Shown here one piece after another: positions 26,056 to 33,289 of a stretch of DNA of 64,000 nucleotides. A model generated the notes under the pieces. It worked only from the letters and a program-made list of their open reading frames with translations. It was not told where the DNA came from and made no database searches. The position numbers and the translations under genes were made by a program. Location of the stretch: NCBI GenBank assembly GCA_964579395.1, contig CAZOFT010000009.1, positions 3,222-67,221 on the forward strand. Direction: 5' to 3'. The stretch is from JACOTV01 sp964579395 (GTDB taxonomy: Bacteria; Patescibacteriota; Microgenomatia; UBA1406; GWC2-37-13). Numbering within the stretch: the first letter of the stretch is position 1; every line of letters starts with the position of its first letter.

Positions 26056-26423
26056 TTATGAATGTCATAAATATAAAGAATCTAGAAACAAAACATTTTG
26101 CACCTCATGGTGGGAAGAAGAAAATTGACATGAAGTTTGCCTTTTCAGACTTAAAGGAAACGGGCATTCCCAGCAGCTGGGAATTCTTCGGATATGCTGA
26201 ATTTCCTGTTGGTTCTACAGCAGGATGGCATCAGCACATCGGCAACGATGAGTGGTTTTATATAATTGATGGCGAGGCGGAGATCATAATAGACAACGAA
26301 CGACATTCCTTAAAAAAAGGCGATATTGTTCTGACTGAAGACGGAAGTTATCATGATATTGTTAATGTGAAAAAGAAATTAATCTTAATAGCGATTGAAG
26401 TCGAAACGAAAAAACAGATATGA
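26052..26423 (+). CDS. Cupin-domain protein
   Basis: A 123-residue single-domain cupin. Motif 1 reads G-W-H-Q-H-I-G-N-D-E-W-F-Y-I-I-D-G, with two His and a Glu as metal ligands, and motif 2 contains G-S-Y-H-D-I with the fourth His. Such small cupins isomerise, epimerise or oxidise sugars and other small molecules, or sense them. ATGA overlaps on both sides tie it to the glycosyltransferase and SDR genes, so the products are probably made together. An in-frame ATG at 26058 is an alternative start. Confidence 0.87.
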   Translation: MIMNVINIKNLETKHFAPHGGKKKIDMKFAFSDLKETGIPSSWEFFGYAEFPVGSTAGWHQHIGNDEWFYIIDGEAEIIIDNERHSLKKGDIVLTEDGSYHDIVNVKKKLILIAIEVETKKQI

Positions 26424-27385
26424 ACAGTGTCTTAGTTATCGGTGGGTCTCGATTTGTAGGACCGCCTCTCATCAGAAAACTAGTTGCATCTGGCGATATG
26501 GTTACCGTCTTTAATAGAGGTAATGATTATGGCCATCGATATCCTAAAGAAGTAAAATTCATAAAAGGAGATCGTCACAATAGAGACGAGCTCAAGCAAC
26601 TCTCAAAAACGACATTTGACATAGTTTATGATATGTGTTGTTTTAATGCGTTAGAAGCTACCTCATTACTGAGGTATGTAAAACCACAGCTACATATTAT
26701 TTTCTTTAGTAGCGCCGCTGTGTATAAGAAAACTCCCATATTTCCACTTGAGGAGGATTCTGAACTTGGCGAATGGTCTACTTTTGGAGATTATGGAACG
26801 GGAAAGGCTGCAGCGGAGAAAGTATATAGTCATTTTGCTCAAAAAAATAATATTAAAGCGACAATGCTAAGACCTGTCTATCTGCTCGGAAATAACAACT
26901 ATTTTGACCGTGAGAATTACTTATTTTCAAGAATTTTAAAAGATCAGACTATTCTTTTACCCGGTGATGGCAAAGCTCTTATACAATTCGGCTTTCTGGA
27001 TGAAACAGTAGAGGCATTTTATAAAATTCCTAAGCTTCAGAAACAGAGTATCGAGTATGTAAATATAGCGGGCAGTCAATATTTGTCCTTAAGAGACTTC
27101 ATTTTGCTTTGTGGTCAAATAGCAAACAAACAGCCACGAATAACAAATATAGAAAACAAGAAGTATGGCATTTTAGAAGAGGAGTTTTATGATGATCTCT
27201 ATCCGTTTCCGAATGTGACTTTTATCGTGTCCAACAAAAAAATGGTAGGCGCATATCAAATACAAACTGAAGAACTAGTTGCTGGTTTGACGAAGATATA
27301 TAAGCAGTGGAAAAAAGAATGGAATGGAGAAGTGCTTAGATATCCGATTGAAGAAAAATTACTCAAGGCATATGGTGTGCTATGA
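26420..27385 (+). CDS. NAD-dependent epimerase/dehydratase (extended SDR)
   Basis: A 321-residue extended short-chain dehydrogenase. The N-terminus V-L-V-I-G-G-S-R-F-V-G-P-P is a variant nucleotide-binding loop, close to the CSP41/atypical SDR subgroup rather than GalE. The active-site Tyr/Lys pair is Y-G-T-G-K, and S-S-A-A-V-Y supplies the Ser. It would act on a nucleotide sugar or a similar polyol. It overlaps the genes on both sides by ATGA, indicating tight translational coupling. Confidence 0.85.
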   Translation: MNSVLVIGGSRFVGPPLIRKLVASGDMVTVFNRGNDYGHRYPKEVKFIKGDRHNRDELKQLSKTTFDIVYDMCCFNALEATSLLRYVKPQLHIIFFSSAAVYKKTPIFPLEEDSELGEWSTFGDYGTGKAAAEKVYSHFAQKNNIKATMLRPVYLLGNNNYFDRENYLFSRILKDQTILLPGDGKALIQFGFLDETVEAFYKIPKLQKQSIEYVNIAGSQYLSLRDFILLCGQIANKQPRITNIENKKYGILEEEFYDDLYPFPNVTFIVSNKKMVGAYQIQTEELVAGLTKIYKQWKKEWNGEVLRYPIEEKLLKAYGVL

Positions 27386-28416
27386 AAAAAACAGACAAAA
27401 TCACAATTGTAATTGTTGGATTTGGAAACATGGGTAGAGACTGGGTTCCAGTCCTGAAAAAGGATAAGGCAATTGTCGTGCTTGGGGTAGTAGACGTTAT
27501 AGATAGAAATATTGAAGATGCTAAGCAGTTACTAAACCTCGATAATTCAAGTGTAGGAAAGGACCTTGGAGCCATTTTGAGGGAAAAAAAGCCAGACGTA
27601 ATACTGAATACTACGCCTCCTGCGTTTCATGCCGAAGTGGTTAAACTAGCACTTCGACACAATTGCCATATACTTGGCGAAAAACCGATTTCGTTATCAC
27701 TTGCAGAAGCTGAGAGTATTGTACGTCTCTGCACCAAGAGAAAGCGAATATACATGATCAATCAAAATTATCGCTGGAATCCAGCTGTGCAGAAAATCAA
27801 ATCTGTCTTAGATGCCGGCAGGATTGGGGAAATAAACTCAATCTCAATTATCTACTCTCAAAATTTTAAATTCGTCGATACTTTTAGGTACAAAATCGAT
27901 CATCCTTTCATTCTTGACATGGCGGTCCACCACTATGATCTAGTACGTTACTTCACCATGTCCCAAGCTAGATCAGTATATTGCGTTGAGTACAATGTAA
28001 AAACCAGCCCTTTCAAGAATGGATCAAGTGCATCTTCTATTTTTCAAATGGAATCGGGTGTAGTGTTCGGATACCATGGGTCTTGGGGAGGTATTGGAGA
28101 AGGAACTAGCTTCATGGGTCAGTGGAAAATAGCTGGCAGTAAGGGCTCGATTACATGGGATGGAAACGAATCTCCACGACTTGAGTATTTAAAAAATGAC
28201 AAAATAAAAGTGCTGAATCTTACCGTTTCACCACTCCTCAACAACAGCACAAAAGAAGCATTTGAATACGAACTCGCCTTTACTCTCAAGCGCTTTGTGT
28301 CGGCAATAAAAACAGGCACTCAACCGGAGACATGGTGTGGAGATAATTTACATACTCTTAAAATGATTCTCGCCTCGTTAGACTCTGCACAAAAGAACAG
28401 ATTGGTACAAGTTTAA
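27382..28416 (+). CDS. Gfo/Idh/MocA-family oxidoreductase
   Basis: A 344-residue NAD(P)-dependent oxidoreductase. The Rossmann start is V-G-F-G-N-M-G-R, the E-K-P motif lies in G-E-K-P-I-S-L near residue 95, and the C-terminal beta-sheet domain contains the typical D-M-A-V-H-H-Y-D-L with the catalytic-site His. The family oxidises or reduces sugars, inositols and amino sugars. It is ATGA-coupled to the SDR gene and ends 8 bp before the GTP-cyclohydrolase-like gene. Together with the glycosyltransferase and SDR it suggests tailoring of a rare sugar. Confidence 0.88.
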   Translation: MKKTDKITIVIVGFGNMGRDWVPVLKKDKAIVVLGVVDVIDRNIEDAKQLLNLDNSSVGKDLGAILREKKPDVILNTTPPAFHAEVVKLALRHNCHILGEKPISLSLAEAESIVRLCTKRKRIYMINQNYRWNPAVQKIKSVLDAGRIGEINSISIIYSQNFKFVDTFRYKIDHPFILDMAVHHYDLVRYFTMSQARSVYCVEYNVKTSPFKNGSSASSIFQMESGVVFGYHGSWGGIGEGTSFMGQWKIAGSKGSITWDGNESPRLEYLKNDKIKVLNLTVSPLLNNSTKEAFEYELAFTLKRFVSAIKTGTQPETWCGDNLHTLKMILASLDSAQKNRLVQV

Positions 28417-28424
28417 ATTTACAT

Positions 28425-29144
28425 ATGTCGCAAGAAGAATTCGGACTGAATCCTGAGAAAGTCGAGCGTTTATCTGAAAGTATTCTTCCGCTTAGAGTTA
28501 GACGCTCAATACCTCTTCCTCCAGGAATAGAAAATGCTGTAGATCTACAAATTGGCGATCAAGAAGAGGTGCGGCTAATTACAGAGCGAACAAGTCCGTT
28601 TAGGATGATTGCATATAAAGATATAATAAACGGTAAAGAACACTTGGCCGTAATAAAAGGGATCGGTGACGGCACCGACGTTCCTATTCGTGTACATTCG
28701 TCTTGCCTTACGGCCGAGACATTCCATGCGTCTACTTGCGACTGCCAAGAGCAATTAGACGAAGCCCTCGTTCATGCCGATGAAGCAGGATTAGGTGGAG
28801 TAATTTGGCTCAACCAAGAGGGCAATGACAATGGACTTGGACCCAAACTTGCTCAAATCGAACATGAACGACTTACTGGCACATTTGAATCGGTCGAATA
28901 TAAGGGAGAGCTATTTGCCGATAATCGTACTTATGAGGCCGCTGCGTCAATATTGCGAGATTTAGGTATTAAAAGCGTATGGCTCATTACAAATAATCCT
29001 GATAAAATCGACGGACTTCGTGCATTGGGGATTGACGTCACAGGTAGAATTCCTAGCATAGTAAATATGGGAGCGACTATAGCTACTTCATATTTGCATG
29101 CAAGGCGCGCGGAAACAAATTACTTAGGCGGTCAAGAAAGCTGA
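28425..29144 (+). CDS. GTP cyclohydrolase II homologue (RibA-like), divergent active site
   Basis: A 239-residue protein of the GTP cyclohydrolase II family. The zinc cysteines are intact (C94, C105, C107), the catalytic Asp and Arg fit D166 and R168 in A-D-N-R-T-Y, and the N-N-P-D-K segment (190-194) matches the GTP-binding N-N-P-x-K. Where RibA usually has Q-E-G-R it has Q-E-G-N (131-134), so one nucleotide-contact Arg is replaced. The enzyme normally opens the GTP imidazole ring for riboflavin synthesis. No other riboflavin gene is nearby, and the gene ends the AT-rich operon, so a biosynthetic use of the product is plausible but unproven. Confidence 0.85.
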   Translation: MSQEEFGLNPEKVERLSESILPLRVRRSIPLPPGIENAVDLQIGDQEEVRLITERTSPFRMIAYKDIINGKEHLAVIKGIGDGTDVPIRVHSSCLTAETFHASTCDCQEQLDEALVHADEAGLGGVIWLNQEGNDNGLGPKLAQIEHERLTGTFESVEYKGELFADNRTYEAAASILRDLGIKSVWLITNNPDKIDGLRALGIDVTGRIPSIVNMGATIATSYLHARRAETNYLGGQES

Positions 29145-29155
29145 CAATATTGTCA

Positions 29156-29184
29156 TTGAATATACTATAGGTAGTTTGTATAAT
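29156..29184 (+). promoter_or_regulatory. Promoter of the HEAT-like gene
   Basis: TTGAAT (29156-29161), 17 bp, then a perfect TATAAT (29179-29184). The -10 ends 9 nt before the ATG at 29194, which decides that start over the upstream TTG at 29176, itself overlapping the -10. Confidence 0.7.
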
Positions 29185-29193
29185 AGAGCCTTT

Positions 29194-30399
29194 ATGTATG
29201 TCGAAAGGGAAGGATCAACCATTCAGTACGCAAACCAACTTGGACGGGACGCCGTATACAACGTTTGGGATAATCAGTCCGGTCAGTTTGGATACATCAA
29301 GGATGCAATTCAATCGGGTGAAATGCCAATTGATGTTGCAGTGGGAACGGCAAATGACTGGCTTGGATCCCAAGACCCAGCTCAGGTAAAAGCAGGAATC
29401 CACATCTACAGGCTTTGTATGTGGCAGGAGCCACAGGTGGCTGACGAATGGGTTGAAAAAGCACCAACATTGTTTGAGCATCCTCATCCACGTATTCGTC
29501 ATTCTACAATTTGGAATTTGCGCACTGCTGCGTGGCAAGACCCAAGGCACGGGCGTTTCGGGCTTGATTTTGCACAAGCAGGCTTGCTCGATCCTGACCC
29601 TGGTGTTCAGCGTGCCTCTATGTGGGCACATGGCGATTTTACAGTCAACGACCCGAACCTATTTAGAGACGCATTTGCGTCGTTGCAGGAATTTCTTGAT
29701 TCTAATCCGAAAGAGTCAAATTATTTATTTGCGTTAGAAAGATTTTTTAAGTCTTTAAAGCAGCCATTTGGAGATACTCCTGAATATCGCAATATGCTCG
29801 CGAAGATGATCGAAGAAAGTACCGGATATCCAGGATTAAGAGCGAGAAGTGTGCGATTGTTGGATGATGAGGTTTGTCCTGCCGCAGCCGCTGAAGACAA
29901 ACGTGTTGTAAGAGAGAAGTTGCATGAGGCAACCAGAGATTCAAGTATTGCGGGATTGGTTGGATTTGATTTGTACGATCAGGCATTTGTGTCTACAGCG
30001 CACGATTTTGCGAACGCGGGAACGTTTGAGGAAGGTCTTCAACACCTTAAGGTGATGAAATATCTTGCATGGATGAGTGGTAGTCTAAGGGAGCCTTTTG
30101 AGATTGTTGCGGGAACACTACTTGATAAACGTGATGGTGATTTGGCCAGGAGTGCGAGTGTGGTATTGGCTGACTGCACAATACGTCAACCTGACGATCT
30201 GGCACAAACGGCAACAGATGCAGTGAGTTCGTTTTACCGGGTATCGGATATTGACGGTTCTCAAATCGTGGTTCAACTCATACTTGACCCAGTTCGATGT
30301 GCGGGAGACGAAGCAAGACAAGCAGTTCAAGCAATCACCCCGATCCTATACGAACACGCTGCAAATAGATCCGTAACGTATGCCCTAGACAATGCATAG
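29194..30399 (+). CDS. HEAT-like alpha-helical repeat protein
   Basis: A 401-residue soluble protein that is helical throughout. Segments such as H-P-R-I-R-H-S-T-I-W-N-L-R and D-P-D-P-G-V-Q-R-A-S-M-W-A near residues 95-140 look like HEAT repeats of about 35 residues, the kind found in DNA-glycosylase-like and scaffolding proteins. I do not recognise a specific family and no catalytic motif is visible. Its own strong promoter separates it from the enzyme operon upstream. Its stop directly abuts the stop of the convergent deacetylase gene with no spacer. Confidence 0.62.
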   Translation: MYVEREGSTIQYANQLGRDAVYNVWDNQSGQFGYIKDAIQSGEMPIDVAVGTANDWLGSQDPAQVKAGIHIYRLCMWQEPQVADEWVEKAPTLFEHPHPRIRHSTIWNLRTAAWQDPRHGRFGLDFAQAGLLDPDPGVQRASMWAHGDFTVNDPNLFRDAFASLQEFLDSNPKESNYLFALERFFKSLKQPFGDTPEYRNMLAKMIEESTGYPGLRARSVRLLDDEVCPAAAAEDKRVVREKLHEATRDSSIAGLVGFDLYDQAFVSTAHDFANAGTFEEGLQHLKVMKYLAWMSGSLREPFEIVAGTLLDKRDGDLARSASVVLADCTIRQPDDLAQTATDAVSSFYRVSDIDGSQIVVQLILDPVRCAGDEARQAVQAITPILYEHAANRSVTYALDNA

Positions 30400-31506
30400 T
30401 TAGTTGTGGTGAAACCCAAGAGAAGTCATAAAATTCAACACATTATCTCCTAAGTCTTCAACGTAATAACCTCCCTCTTGAATACAAAGCGTAGGCAGAT
30501 GTAATTCACCTATTAATTTTGCAGCTTCTGCAAAGCCCTTTTTTGTTATTTTGAAAATATTGAGAGGATCTTTTTCGTATCCGTCGAATCCAAGCGAAAC
30601 CAAAAGATGGCTAGGACAGAACGCTTCTATGTTTGAGATGATTTTTGTCAAGGAGACTAGAAATGCATCGTCTCCACTGCCGATTTCAAGTGGAATATTG
30701 AGGTTGTATCCAATCCCTTTTCCTTCACCTACCTCATCAGATAAGCCACTATAATATGGTGGAATTTTTGCTGGAGAACCATGAATCGAACCATAAAACA
30801 CATTAGCAGAATCATAAAATATTTCCTGAGTACCATTTCCATGGTGTGCGTCGATGTCAACAATAGCAACTTTTCCTCCCAGCTCTCGCTCAATAAACCG
30901 CGCGGCAATTGCAGCATTATTAAGATAACAATATGAACCTGCTTTGTTGTGCTCTGCATGGTGACCAGGAGGGCGCGTAAGTACATATACTAGGGGGAAG
31001 CCTTCGCTCAGAAGATGAGCTCCTGTTAAGGCGGTGTGAGCTGAAAGCATTGCCATTTCATATGTATTACCAGACACTGGAGTTGCGGTATCAAAATGAT
31101 AGAAGCCTTTTACGGCCTCAACATGGGACGCTCTCGGAGAAGGACCATGCGGAAATACAGACGGGAATGTAAAAGCCGGATATTCGGCAACATCCGCTGC
31201 GTGAGTTTGTGGATTAATGGACCTTGCTAAAAGTATATTTGGAAGGCTGGTTAAGTGTTCACTTGTAGATCTAAGATGGGCGACGTAGTCTGGGTCGTGA
31301 ACTTCGTAAACGTATGATACATCGAATGGCTCAGGCTCAAAGCTTCTCATTGATAAGGAGACACTTCCTTGTTTTAATGAATGTATTATTGAGTCAGACC
31401 TACTTGGAAGATCGAATGAATCTCTTGAAATACCATCAAAATTCCCTGGAGGTGGATTGTGTTTGATTGAGGATTCACTCCAAACTGCTGCTATTTCTTT
31501 TGGCAT
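30400..31506 (-). CDS. Histone-deacetylase-family amidohydrolase
   Basis: A 368-residue zinc amidohydrolase of the HDAC/acetylpolyamine-amidohydrolase family. Motifs are visible in order: R-P-P-G-H-H-A with the catalytic His pair, Y-C-Y-L-N-N-A-A-I-A-A, the zinc site D-I-D-A-H-H-G-N-G-T-Q, S-L-G-F-D-G with the third zinc Asp, and I-Q-E-G-G-Y-Y with the catalytic Tyr. Bacterial members deacetylate polyamines, small molecules or proteins. An in-frame TTG at 31530 would add eight residues; the ATG at 31506 is preferred. It is convergent with the HEAT-like gene and stop-to-stop adjacent. Confidence 0.9.
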   Translation of the reverse strand: MPKEIAAVWSESSIKHNPPPGNFDGISRDSFDLPSRSDSIIHSLKQGSVSLSMRSFEPEPFDVSYVYEVHDPDYVAHLRSTSEHLTSLPNILLARSINPQTHAADVAEYPAFTFPSVFPHGPSPRASHVEAVKGFYHFDTATPVSGNTYEMAMLSAHTALTGAHLLSEGFPLVYVLTRPPGHHAEHNKAGSYCYLNNAAIAARFIERELGGKVAIVDIDAHHGNGTQEIFYDSANVFYGSIHGSPAKIPPYYSGLSDEVGEGKGIGYNLNIPLEIGSGDDAFLVSLTKIISNIEAFCPSHLLVSLGFDGYEKDPLNIFKITKKGFAEAAKLIGELHLPTLCIQEGGYYVEDLGDNVLNFMTSLGFHHN

Positions 31507-31590
31507 ATGTAACGTGTAACTATAGTTCAAACAAGTAAACGCAATTGGATTATACCAGAAAGATTATTAGAAGGCTCCGAAAACTTGGAC

Positions 31591-31770
31591 TCAAGACTCA
31601 GTGTCAAACTCGAACCATGGATTACCTCTAGTCGTCATCCCGATGGATTGTTTCGGTTGAGTATTTGACGTTGAGGCGGCGGGCGATGACACTGAAACAT
31701 GGGGCGCCTCATAGGTTTGCTGGTAGAAGAGCGTTGATTCGTGTTGTGCAAGCTTAGAAATATATTCCAT
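31591..31770 (-). CDS. Possible 59-residue Ser-rich small protein
   Basis: A short open frame starting M-E-Y-I-S-K-L-A-Q-H and ending W-F-E-F-D-T-E-S, with a Ser/Thr/Pro-rich middle. It is divergent from the TPR gene, and a TACATT hexamer ends 9 nt before its ATG, in keeping with the leaderless pattern of the window. No family is recognised, so it may be spurious. The rest of the 284-bp gap between the deacetylase and TPR genes holds nothing else I can name. Confidence 0.33.
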   Translation of the reverse strand: MEYISKLAQHESTLFYQQTYEAPHVSVSSPAASTSNTQPKQSIGMTTRGNPWFEFDTES

Positions 31771-31790
31771 CGATATGATAATGTAGTTGT

Positions 31791-32348
31791 ATGGAAGAGG
31801 CATATGCGTTGTTAGCCAATAAGAATTATAAAAGGTGCATTGCGGTATGTAACCGATATATTCGGGCCAATCCAGAAGGTGCCTATGTGGCATGGGGTTG
31901 TATGGGGGCATGTTACCGTGATCTTGGAAAATATCAGGATGCGGTAGATTCGCTGACCAAGGCAATTGAGCTGAAAGATGACTACTGGTTATTTTATACA
32001 CAGCGGGGCGATGTGTATTCTCGACTATTGGCGTGGAAATGCGCATACAAGGACTATTTCCGTGCATATGAACTTGAACCTGAACGAGCACAGGTGATAA
32101 AAAACCTTATACATGTCTTGTACAGGTTGGGGGACGCCGACGATGCAATCACTCTTGCCAACAGGATCGTCAAGTCTTCGGGGGACAAGGATTCGTTTTG
32201 TTTGTTGATATTTCTCCTGTGTCGAGCAGAGCAAATGAAAGCGGCATATAAAATGGTAAAAAGGGCAGAAAAGAAATACCCTGACAATACGAGTTTCATG
32301 TATTTTTATAAACTGGGGATCGGACACGAGGATAGGACTATTCAGTGA
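31791..32348 (+). CDS. TPR-repeat protein
   Basis: A 185-residue soluble protein built from about four tetratricopeptide units. The clearest is A-W-G-C-M-G-A-C-Y-R-D-L-G-K-Y-Q-D-A, followed by units with Y-T-Q-R-G-D-V-Y-S-R and L-I-H-V-L-Y-R-L-G-D-A-D-D-A. TPRs mediate protein-protein contacts, and no catalytic domain is attached. TATGAT (31774-31779) ends 11 nt before the ATG. It lies just before a recombination scar. The 132 bp between its stop and the FtsK fragment hold nothing recognisable. Confidence 0.8.
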   Translation: MEEAYALLANKNYKRCIAVCNRYIRANPEGAYVAWGCMGACYRDLGKYQDAVDSLTKAIELKDDYWLFYTQRGDVYSRLLAWKCAYKDYFRAYELEPERAQVIKNLIHVLYRLGDADDAITLANRIVKSSGDKDSFCLLIFLLCRAEQMKAAYKMVKRAEKKYPDNTSFMYFYKLGIGHEDRTIQ

Positions 32349-32480
32349 AAGCTTTATCAAATCACGGTCGCGGTAACATAAATCACCATAAATGTGTTTG
32401 ATGTGGGTAGTAAGACGGTCCGCTCATTAGTTGAGTGCTAATATTCACCAGGTCAATCTCCGATTTCTTGCTTTGCTTAT

Positions 32481-32630
32481 TTATGATTTCGCTATAACCT
32501 TTCGCGGGGCTGAACCGTGGGCGGGGGAGATGACGCCGGCGTCTTCCAGCTGGTCAAGGATTCGGGCGGCCCTAGCGTAGCCGATGGTAAGCTTTCGCTG
32601 CAGCAACGAAGCTGACGCACGTTGATTCTC
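32481..32630 (-). pseudogene. FtsK C-terminal (gamma winged-helix) fragment
   Basis: The reverse strand encodes 49 residues closing with a TAA at 32481-32483 and containing A-S-A-S-L-L-Q-R-K-L-T-I-G-Y-A-R-A-A-R-I-L, the DNA-reading winged-helix end of FtsK/SpoIIIE translocases. Similarity stops abruptly at about 32630, where an opposite-strand recombinase fragment begins. The rest of FtsK is missing, so this is a displaced 3' fragment rather than a working gene. Confidence 0.8.
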
Positions 32631-32915
32631 AATGCCAAGCGGGCACGGCACCAATTTAAGTATGGTACGCCCGATGAAAAGCGGACTCTTGTGTTTGAAA
32701 TAGGATCAAACCTCAAATTATTTAACAAAACGGTTGATTTTGACAGCGAGAAACCGTTTGAGATAGTTTTGAAACTCAAAGAAGCTGAGGACAAAATAGA
32801 CGGAAGGTTCGAACCACCAAAAGGGAGCTATACAAAGGCCCAATTGGAAGCATTTTATAATGCTAATCCACTCCTGCTCCCCCGTGAGGATTCGAACCTC
32901 AAACCTCGAAGTTAA
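32622..32915 (+). pseudogene. Serine-recombinase 3' remnant running into tRNA-Asn
   Basis: About 85 residues resemble the C-terminus of large serine site-specific recombinases: N-A-K-R-A-R-H-Q-F-K-Y-G, G-S-N-L-K-L-F-N-K-T-V and K-P-F-E-I-V-L-K. The catalytic N-terminal and zinc-ribbon domains are absent; the frame begins right at the FtsK breakpoint. Its 3' end reads on into the tRNA-Asn gene, ending L-P-R-E-D-S-N-L-K-P-R-S, the usual read-through look of elements inserted at tRNA genes. It is most likely the scar of an integrated element. Confidence 0.68.
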
Positions 32916-32948
32916 CAGCTTCTTGCTCTACCGTTGAGCTACAGGGGA
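32877..32948 (-). tRNA. tRNA-Asn (GTT)
   Basis: The reverse strand folds into a complete 72-nt tRNA. Acceptor TCCCCTG pairs with CGGGGGA, the D stem is GCTC/GAGC, the anticodon loop is CTGTTAA (anticodon GTT), and the T arm is TGAGG-TTCGAAT-CCTCA with discriminator G. Position 27-43 is an A-G mismatch. CCA is not encoded. Its 5' half is also read as the C-terminus of the GIY-YIG protein, and its 3' half overlaps the recombinase remnant. Confidence 0.92.
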
Positions 32949-33177
32949 TTGATTTTAAGTATTCTTTACCGATGCCGCTTTTAAAATATTTCTCTCTTTT
33001 TCTAGCTGCAATTCTATCACCAATTTCTTCTTTATGTATGAGCTTCCATGGAACATACCCTTTCGTTGAAAATACTCGTGCAGAATTATGTTCTCTCAGT
33101 CTCCGCCTTACATCTTGAGACATTCCCACATATATTCTACCGTCTTTTTCACTTTTTATTGCGTACACAAACCACAT
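32899..33177 (-). CDS. GIY-YIG endonuclease overlapping tRNA-Asn
   Basis: A 92-residue single-domain GIY-YIG nuclease. The two strands are W-F-V-Y-A-I (residues 2-7) and R-I-Y-V-G-M-S (14-20), followed by the catalytic-Arg helix V-R-R-R-L-R-E-H-N and the Glu-bearing helix R-E-K-Y-F-K-S. The last 17 residues (S-I-P-C-S-S-T-V onward) are the translation of the tRNA-Asn 5' half. The start codon falls exactly at the end of a second, broken copy of that half. The gene therefore lies between two copies of the same tRNA segment, as expected for a mobile gene inserted at the tRNA. Because the intact tRNA lies downstream, the tRNA must be cut from the nuclease message. Confidence 0.9.
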   Translation of the reverse strand: MWFVYAIKSEKDGRIYVGMSQDVRRRLREHNSARVFSTKGYVPWKLIHKEEIGDRIAARKREKYFKSGIGKEYLKSIPCSSTVEQEAVNFEV

Positions 33178-33228
33178 AACAGCTTCTTGCTCCCTGCCTG
33201 ACGGCAGGCAGGTACCGTTTGAGCTACA
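33177..33228 (-). repeat. Broken copy of the tRNA-Asn 5' half
   Basis: Read on the reverse strand, 33228-33213 and 33192-33177 reproduce the D arm and 5' anticodon arm of tRNA-Asn: TGTAGCTCAAACGGTA (one extra A) and GAGCAAGAAGCTGTTA. The two parts are separated by a 20-bp palindrome. The copy stops in the anticodon loop, where the GIY-YIG start codon begins. The acceptor 5' strand upstream is degenerate, so this copy cannot make a tRNA. Confidence 0.85.
33193..33212. repeat. 20-bp palindrome inserted in the tRNA remnant
   Basis: CCTGCCTG-ACGG-CAGGCAGG: perfect 8-bp arms around a 4-base loop. The flanking tRNA-derived sequence joins without loss if these 20 bases are removed. I recall this type of palindrome as a dispersed element in Patescibacteria genomes. 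Confidence 0.8.
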
Positions 33229-33256
33229 TCCAAATAAGTGGATTGTTGCAATGCTT

Positions 33257-33262
33257 ATTATA
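33257..33262 (-). promoter_or_regulatory. Likely original tRNA-Asn promoter, now driving the GIY-YIG gene
   Basis: The reverse strand reads TATAAT at 33262-33257, about 28 nt before the broken tRNA copy, with a weak -35 (TTTGAA, 33285-33280) at 17-bp spacing. The placement suits a tRNA promoter. In the present arrangement it would read through the remnant, the nuclease gene and the intact tRNA. Confidence 0.5.
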
Positions 33263-33289
33263 GTGCAAGCTCACCTATTTTCAAAGGGG

